Shown: positions 57,973 to 64,000 of the stretch, one piece after another
How positions within the stretch are numbered: position 1 is the first letter of the stretch
Layout of the letters: each line of letters opens with the position of its first letter
Assembly: GCA_037974665.1 (NCBI GenBank)
Contig: CM075766.1
Span: forward strand, 48,287,569 to 48,351,568
Length of the DNA: 64,000 nucleotides
Source: Ehretia macrophylla
Lineage: Eukaryota > Streptophyta > Magnoliopsida > Boraginales > Ehretiaceae
Direction of reading: 5' to 3'
Notes under the pieces: model-generated
Told to the model about the DNA's origin: nothing
The model's input: the letters and a program-made list of their open reading frames with translations, nothing else
The model's database searches: none
Program-made: the position numbers and the translations under genes

Positions 57973-59208
57973 AGTTCATGATTGACATGTTACCAAAGAC
58001 AACACCTATCTCTAAAACTCCGTATAGAATGGCTCTACCCGAATTGCAAGAATTGAAAGTTTAGTTGTAGGGTTTACTTGAGAAAGGATTCATTCAGTCG
58101 AGCTCTTCACCTTGGGGTGCACCGGTCCTATTTGTTAAGAAAAAAGACGGATCTCTTCGCTTATGCATCGATTATCGGGGTCTTAATCAAGTGACTATTA
58201 AGAACAAATATCCTTTGCCTTTAATTGAGGAGTTATTTGATCAGTTGCAAGGTGCCAGGGTATTTTTTAAATTTGATCTGACACAGGGTTATTATCAATT
58301 GAGGATTAAGAAGGATGATATACCTAAAACTGCTTTCAGAACTCGCTATGGTCATTATGAGTTTGTTGTTCTACCATTTGGTTTGACTAATGCTCCCGCT
58401 ACATTCATGGATTTAATGCAGAGGGTATTTTGTCCTTATCTGGACCAATTTGTGGTTATCTTTATTGATGATATTCTTATATATTCCAAATCTGAGGCGG
58501 AGCATGAACAACATCTTAGGATTGTATTGCAGACACTTCAAGAGCATCAATTATTTGCAAAGTTTAGCAAATGTGAATTCTGGCTAAAGCAAGTTGCTTT
58601 TCTTGGTCATATTATCTCGCAGGATCGTATTTATGTTGATCCAGTGAAGATTGAAGTTGTATTAACTTGGAAACGACCTAAAATTGTTACTAAGATCCAT
58701 AGTTTTCTTGGCTTAGCTGGATATTATCGGAGATTTGTCAAAGATTTCTCTAAAATTGCACGGCCTTTAACTTAGCTCACTCAAAAGAAGTCAATGTTTG
58801 ACTGGAATGATAAGTTTACGGCTAGCTTCTAGGAATTGAAGAAGAGATTGACCACAGCTCATGTTCTTGCTTTGCCTGAGAGTTATGATAATCTGGTAAT
58901 CTATAGTGATGCTTCTAAGGAAGATCTTGGCTGTGTTTTGATGCAGAATGGAAAGGTTATTGCTTATGTTTCCAGGAAACTGAAACCTTATGAACTCAAC
59001 TATCTGATACACGATCTTGAGCTCGCAGCTATTATTCTTACGTTAAAGAAATGGCGTCATTATCTTTGGGGCAACAAATTTGAAATCTTTACAGATCATA
59101 AGAGCTTGAAATATCTATTTTCATAGAAAGAGTTGAACATGAGGCAGAGGCGTTGGCTAGAATTACTTGAAAACTACAACTGTACTATTAATTATCTTCG
59201 AGGCAAGG
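57973..59208 (+). pseudogene. pol: RT and RNase H of element B, truncated by element C
   Basis: RT is recognisable from [20 protein letters not shown] to the FIDDIL catalytic box (about 58464) and LGHIISQ. RNase H shows YSDAS, DLELAA and [12 protein letters not shown]. Stops are at 58062, 58068, 58773, 58830 and 59124, all TAG; element A has CAG at four of the five and CAA at 58830. The domain is cut after INYLRGK at 59208 by the LTR of element C, just before the fourth RNase H ligand. The rest of pol should resume beyond the window. Confidence 0.92.
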
Positions 59209-61469
59209 TGTAATACCCGAGCCCGGAATGTGAAATTTTCTTGTTTATTATTCTGAAAATTATATTTTCTTAGATTCTTTGAGATTTAATTGTTACTTCT
59301 TTGTTGTCGCAACGTGCATTGCATATCGGGAGCGATAGCTAGAGAGTGATTTCTAGTCCTCAGCAAATAGTGAAACTAGTTTTTAGGTGACTTAAATTTT
59401 ATATTTTAATTGTTGTTAGCTAGAATTAATTTTTCCTTAGTTAATATGGCTTTAAAATGCACAAAATAGGCTAAATTGACCAATTCTAAGTTAGTTGACC
59501 AAGTTGCCTTGACTTTTGACCAACTTATCACCTTAATTAAGCTAAAACAATGTAAAAAAAAAAATAGAAGTTGAAACAGCCAAGAGCAGGCCGAAAGGTT
59601 AAGGAGAAAAAAAAATATTTCAAATCTTCAAAAATTCAAATCTTCGCGTGAGCTCGTGCGAGGTTGTTACCGAGCCATCCAGCGTTGTTTTCCTAGCGAC
59701 TAGGAGTGCCTAAGGTGAGGGAAGCACGTTATTTGCACATTTAAATGTCAAGTATATTAACTTTGTGATTTTTAGATTTTATTCGTAGATTGTTGTTTTG
59801 ATCGTTTTGAAGCTTCTAGAATGTTCCTTGACAATTGTAGAACATGTATTTATAGCTTTTTAACATTTTCTATGGTTAAATGTTGAGATTGCAATTTAAA
59901 TTGGTTGTTGAATAGTAGTTTATGAATAGTAAACCCTTGAAACGATGAAGTTGTGCTGTTATGCTTTCTGTTGATGTAAAAATGTGCTAGGTATGCTAAA
60001 ATGCCTAATTGCATGGTTTGTTTAGGCTGCGTAATGGAAAAATCGAGAAAAATGCCTTGGTGAAAGTCGGGGTCGTTTAGGTCGACTTTAGCTTTTTCTC
60101 GTTTTGCATGTTGGCATTGTTTCGGGAGGCCATGGAAGCACTTTTGGTGCGATTATGGCGTTGGTTGGGAATTTGGTTGGTATAGTTGTAGTTCAAACGA
60201 GCAAAGGGAGAAATTGGGACTTTGCGTGAATTCTAGGGTAAAGTAGGGTTTCGGGGTCTTTAGACGTGCCTTATGGTGACCTAGGAGGATTGGTGAAGTC
60301 GGTTTCCGGAACTCGTGGCTCGTTTGGAAGTAGTAGCGTTTTGATAGTTGGGGCCGATTTGTGATTTTGTTTGTTTTCTTGATATTATGCCTATAGAATG
60401 TTTAAAATAGCTTGATATGCTTGTTAGAGTTGATTTGGTTGAAATGTTTATCAATTGTTGCTATAGGGTGCGAGAGTAACCTACTTTGTTATTCTCCCAT
60501 GTGTGGCTTTATTGCTCGATTGTTGCATTGTATATTGTGTTGCATTCATAGAGTCAGGGCGGTGTGATGGGCCTCTCTGGGTAGCCTCGGGTTGCCAGTG
60601 TTGGTTGCTCTAGCTCCGTGTCCTATTCCCTCTTTTCGCTTGGGTTGCCTCCCAGGGAGATTTGGGTCGTAGATTGATGGATACTTTCGGGGTATTCCAA
60701 ACTGGTGTTATAAGATGGTTTGGGCCGGCGCGTCGTCATCGAATTCGTGATTGGAAGTGGCTCGTGAAAAGAGTATCGTATCCTTTGAATGAGTGTTTAT
60801 AGCTTTAATGCTTGCCTTGCTTTATTGATGGCTTTGTTTGTATCTCTATATGATATCTGTATGAATTGCTTGACTAGTTGCATTACATACTCCTCTCATC
60901 TCCGTCCTTGAGACCAATTGGCCTCGCTGAGCAATAGGTTTTGCTCATTCATTTCTATACTATATTTTTACAGGTGTAGTTGAAGCAGACCCTATTGAGG
61001 TAATAGAGGAGGAAGAGCAGGTGGAGGTGTTTCCGTGATAGCACTTCTTTGCTTTGCTGGTGGTTGGTTGCCAGACTTTTGTGCGAGCCATGCTTGATGT
61101 GTTTAATTCTTGGTTGTTGCTTTATTTTGAGGCTTATAGTCTTGTATGTAGTATCTATTTTGAGCCCTAGATGGACTTATGTTGTAAAGGATTAAAGGTT
61201 GTAATGTTGTAAATATATACTCATGTGACTAGTAAGGAAATGCATGCTAATGGTTAATTGTTTAGTGGCATAAATAATTGTGTAGTATGCATAACATTTT
61301 TTGGGTTGCAAAGTTGTTAATGAAAAGATGTATTTGTCTTAAATGAATGTTGTGGTTTCTCGAATATTATATTGAATGTAGGGTTTCGGAACGTCCACGG
61401 TACAGGGGAGACTTCGTTCGTGTGTCGGGTCCGGGCTTGGCCTTTGCGGGGTCGGGTCGGGGCGTGACA
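59209..61469 (+). repeat. 5' LTR of element C
   Basis: 2261 bp, ending GGGGCGTGACA. Intron-like segment 59715-60973 (1259 bp, CTAAG/GTGAGGG to TTTTTACAG/G), stem-loop 60472-60496, acidic frame 60974-61038. The acidic frame is uninterrupted here, with CAG at 61018-61020 where element A's 5' LTR has TAG. Confidence 0.94.
60472..60496 (+). other. Conserved LTR stem-loop
   Basis: Identical arms and loop to the element A 5' LTR (GAGAGTAAC, CTACTTT, GTTATTCTC), although the flanking bases have changed. Confidence 0.6.
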
Positions 61470-61477
61470 TCTTTAGG

Positions 61478-61489
61478 TGGTATCAGAGC
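61478..61489 (+). other. Primer binding site of element C
   Basis: TGGTATCAGAGC, 8 bases after the LTR, as in element A. Confidence 0.93.
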
Positions 61490-61782
61490 ATGATAGTCTT
61501 GCATGAGCCGGGATATGTTTCTCGAACTGTGGGGTAAAGGTCTAAAATGCTAGAGTGTCATTGTGTGATTGATAAGTGAAAAGAAAATGTTATAGCATAA
61601 CTTTGTGAACTTACAGTGCTTATGTGTTTAAAGTGAATTAGTTTGGCATGTCAATCTTGTGTTATGTGAATTGCGTGTTAGAATGTTTGATTGTTATTGA
61701 CTTGAGTGTTATCTAATCTTACGTGCTATATTTCTGTCTATAAACTGCTTTTATATGCTGCCAGCTATTGTGAATTGCTACT

Positions 61783-62700
61783 ATGCCACCACGTCGTGGT
61801 ACTCAAGGTCTAGGGTCAGATGAAGAGGCAGTAGAACAGGGTCAGCAACCGTTGCCTGAGCAGTTTATGGCTACTATGACTACAGCGGTTGACCGGATTA
61901 CCCAGGTACTGCATGAGCAGAGGCAGGACATAAATAATAATCCCCAGGGAAATCAAGCTAATCCTGGTGGACAGGGGTATAGGGTTGAGAATAACCAGTT
62001 GGAGAAATTTCTGATGCACGAGCCGGGTAAGTTCTTCGGAGAGCCGGATGATGAGGCAGCCGAGAGATGGATTAACCGTGTTTAGAAAATTTTCACCGCT
62101 TTGAGGTACACTGATGAGGCAAGAATAGATTATGCGTCATTCCTGTTTGAGGGTGATGCAGAGCAGTGGTGGAATACTGTCAGATTGAGGTGGGATTGTG
62201 AGGATGTACCGCATTTATGGGATAATTTTGTAAGTGAGTTTCAGGACAAGTATATTCCCGAGATGGCTATGGAAAGGCGGGAGGACGAGTTTGTGGCCCT
62301 GAAGCAGGGAAACATGACTGTTGCACAGTATGAGGCTAGGTTTGTCAGCCTGTCGAGGTATATGCCCGAGCTGGTACGGCCAGCTAGGAGGATGATTCAT
62401 AGGTTTGTTCATGGGCTGAGAATGGATATTCAGTTGCATTTGACTGGGCAGACCTACACTACTTTTCCCGAGGCATTCCAAGCAGCCTCGAAGTTTGAGA
62501 AACGGAAGGCTGAGATGTTAGCTGAGAGCAGTCAGTCGAGTAACCGCCAGAGCACCAGCACCTACAGGAAACATTGTTGTAAGGCAAAATCAGCAGTGTA
62601 ACTATTGTAATCGATCGGGACATATTGAGGCTAATTGTTGGAGAAAGAGTGGTAAATGCACTGGTTGTGGGAGTGATGACAACAGGGTGAGAGATTGCCC
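61783..62700 (+). pseudogene. gag: gag of element C, stop and internal deletion
   Basis: Starts with MPPRRGTQG at 61783. The capsid is nearly the same as in element A and has CAG (Gln) at 62305-62307, where A, B and D have TAG. A TAG at 62083-62085 breaks the frame early (element A has GAG). After LAESSQSS a net deletion of 152 bp relative to element A removes most of the Gln-rich linker and shifts the frame, ending the open stretch at 62601. The two zinc knuckles are still readable in the shifted frame (about 62597-62700). Confidence 0.92.
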
Positions 62701-64000
62701 TAAATATAGGAATGTTCAGGGTCGTACTAGAGGCCAAGGTGTGCAGAATAGGGCTGCAGGTGCAGGTCCAGCACAGAGGGTACAGGCTAGGGTCTTTGCA
62801 CTGGATGCAGAGGAGCTACCCGACACTACAGCAATAGTGGAAGGTACCTTTCTTCTCAATACTCAGCCAGTTAAAGTTTTGATTGATCTCGGAGCTACAC
62901 ATTCGTTTATAACTCCTGCATGTGCACGATCTGTGAATGTTTGCATTGATAAACTGCCGCATGAAGTTGAAGTTAGTACGCCTTTGGGTGCAAAATTTGT
63001 TACTGAGTCTATTTGCAAATCTTGTGATATATGCATTGAGAACCGTAAATTTCCTGCTGATTTAATTATACTGCCATTCCGTGACTTTGAAATCATTTTG
63101 GGAATGGACTTGTTGGGGAAATATTATGCTCAGTTGGATTGTAGAACAAAGATTGTTTATCTTCCGGTTCCTGACCTACCGGTACTAGAGATTGTTGGGA
63201 ACTGCAGGGCTGCTCGAATTCATCTTTTATCATCGATCAAGACTTCTAAGTTGTTGAATAAGGGTTGTGAGGCTTACTTAGCTTATTTGATCAATCAACC
63301 TACTGATAAGTTGAATTTGAATGAGGTTCCGATTGTTAAAGACTTCTCTGGTGTTTTTCCTGAGGAATTACCGGGTTTACCACCGGATAGGGATATTGAG
63401 TTCGTGATTGACCTTATGCCAGGCACTGTGCCAATTTCTAGGAGTCCTTATAGAATGGCATCAGCTGAACTTCAGGAATTGAAAATTCAGCTTCAGAACT
63501 TGCTTGAGAAAGGGTTTATACAACCTAGTTCTTCGCCGTGGGGTGCACCTGTGTTGTTTGTGAGAAAGAAAGACGGCACGCTATGGTTATGTATTGATTA
63601 CAGGGGACTTAATCAAGTCACGATTAAGAACAAATACCCATTGCCGTTGATTGAAGAATTGTTTGACTAGTTGCAGGGTGCGAGTGTTTACTCTAAATTT
63701 GACTTGAGGTAGGGTTACTATCAACTTAGGATTCGGAGTGACGATATACCAAAGACGGCATTCAGGACTAGATATGGCAACTATGAATTTGTTGTGTTGC
63801 CGTTTGGATTGACGAATGCACCAGCCGCATTCATGGACTTGATGCAGAGGGTTTTTCGACCTTATCTTGATCAGTTTGTCGTGATCTTTATTGACGACAT
63901 TTTAGTGTACTCAAAGAATGAGGCTGAACATGAACAACACTTGAGGATTGTGCTACAGACTTTGCAAGAAAACAAGCTTTTTGCTAAATTCAGCAAGTGC
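62687..64000 (+). pseudogene. pol: Protease and RT of element C, cut by window end
   Basis: Open from the second zinc knuckle to 63670. The protease loop reads [10 protein letters not shown], with Leu in place of the Ser/Thr of D-S/T-G, so catalysis is doubtful. RT follows with [16 protein letters not shown] and [22 protein letters not shown] codons at 63668-63670 and 63710-63712 replace CAG of element A. The frame then continues through [16 protein letters not shown] and the FIDDIL box (about 63888-63905) to the window edge at FSKC. Confidence 0.93.

Larger units (their letters stand above)
59209..64000 (+). mobile_element. Element C: chromovirus of the element A family, 3' part outside window
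   Basis: The LTR starts TGTAATACCCGAGCCCGG directly after caagg (59204-59208, probable left target duplication) within RNase H of element B. Primer site, gag, protease and RT follow in the same order as element A. The window ends within RT. It is close to element A over gag and pol, so both belong to one family, but it carries its own stops and a 152-bp gag deletion. Confidence 0.94.

Overview
The window is nuclear DNA of a flowering plant, most likely a eudicot; the species cannot be named from it. It holds a tandem satellite array, nested Ty3/gypsy LTR retrotransposons (chromoviruses, Tekay/Del type, primed by initiator-Met tRNA), solo LTRs, and pieces of organelle DNA including plastid ycf2. 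I see no intact host protein gene, rRNA or tRNA. Nearly all open frames are chance frames in the satellite, in LTRs, or fragments of decayed gag-pol.

Layout. 1-589 is the 3' end of an LTR that starts outside the window. 590-30665 is one array of about 50 head-to-tail ~340-bp monomers. It is split by a 3.67-kb solo LTR (10408-14080, target duplication agtta) and by a complete 9.5-kb chromovirus, element A (15405-24911, target duplication gtatc). At 30666 the array is cut by element D: a 4.2-kb LTR that itself carries a 569-bp miniature LTR element (31064-31632, minus strand), then a primer site and a gag broken at about 35692. From about 35693 to 53276 lies low-copy-looking, probably organelle-derived DNA. 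Its right end is a plastid ycf2 fragment. Four solo LTRs are inserted in it (36586-39126 plus; 40045-42688, 43213-45831 and 50573-52875 minus), each with a readable 5-bp target duplication. The last splits ycf2. From about 53.4 kb comes element B, an old decayed chromovirus, cut inside its RNase H domain at 59208 by element C (59209 to window end).

How the parts relate. Element A has gag, protease, RT, RNase H, integrase and a C-terminal chromodomain in one frame with five stop codons; its two LTRs differ at roughly 1.6% of sites by eye, so it is young. Insertion order can be read from nesting: satellite before solo LTR and A; organelle DNA before its four solo LTRs; B before C; D before the miniature element.

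Main unexpected signals. (1) Nearly every long LTR here, in four sequence groups, has a donor-like AG/GTGAG and an acceptor-like CAG/G 1.2-1.8 kb apart, followed at the same codon phase by a short acidic open frame. (2) The same LTRs share a stem-loop with loop CTACTTT and stems that co-vary. (3) Nonsense codons in the polyproteins are mostly CAG to TAG, at the same gag codon in three different elements, as expected from decay of methylated CHG sites.
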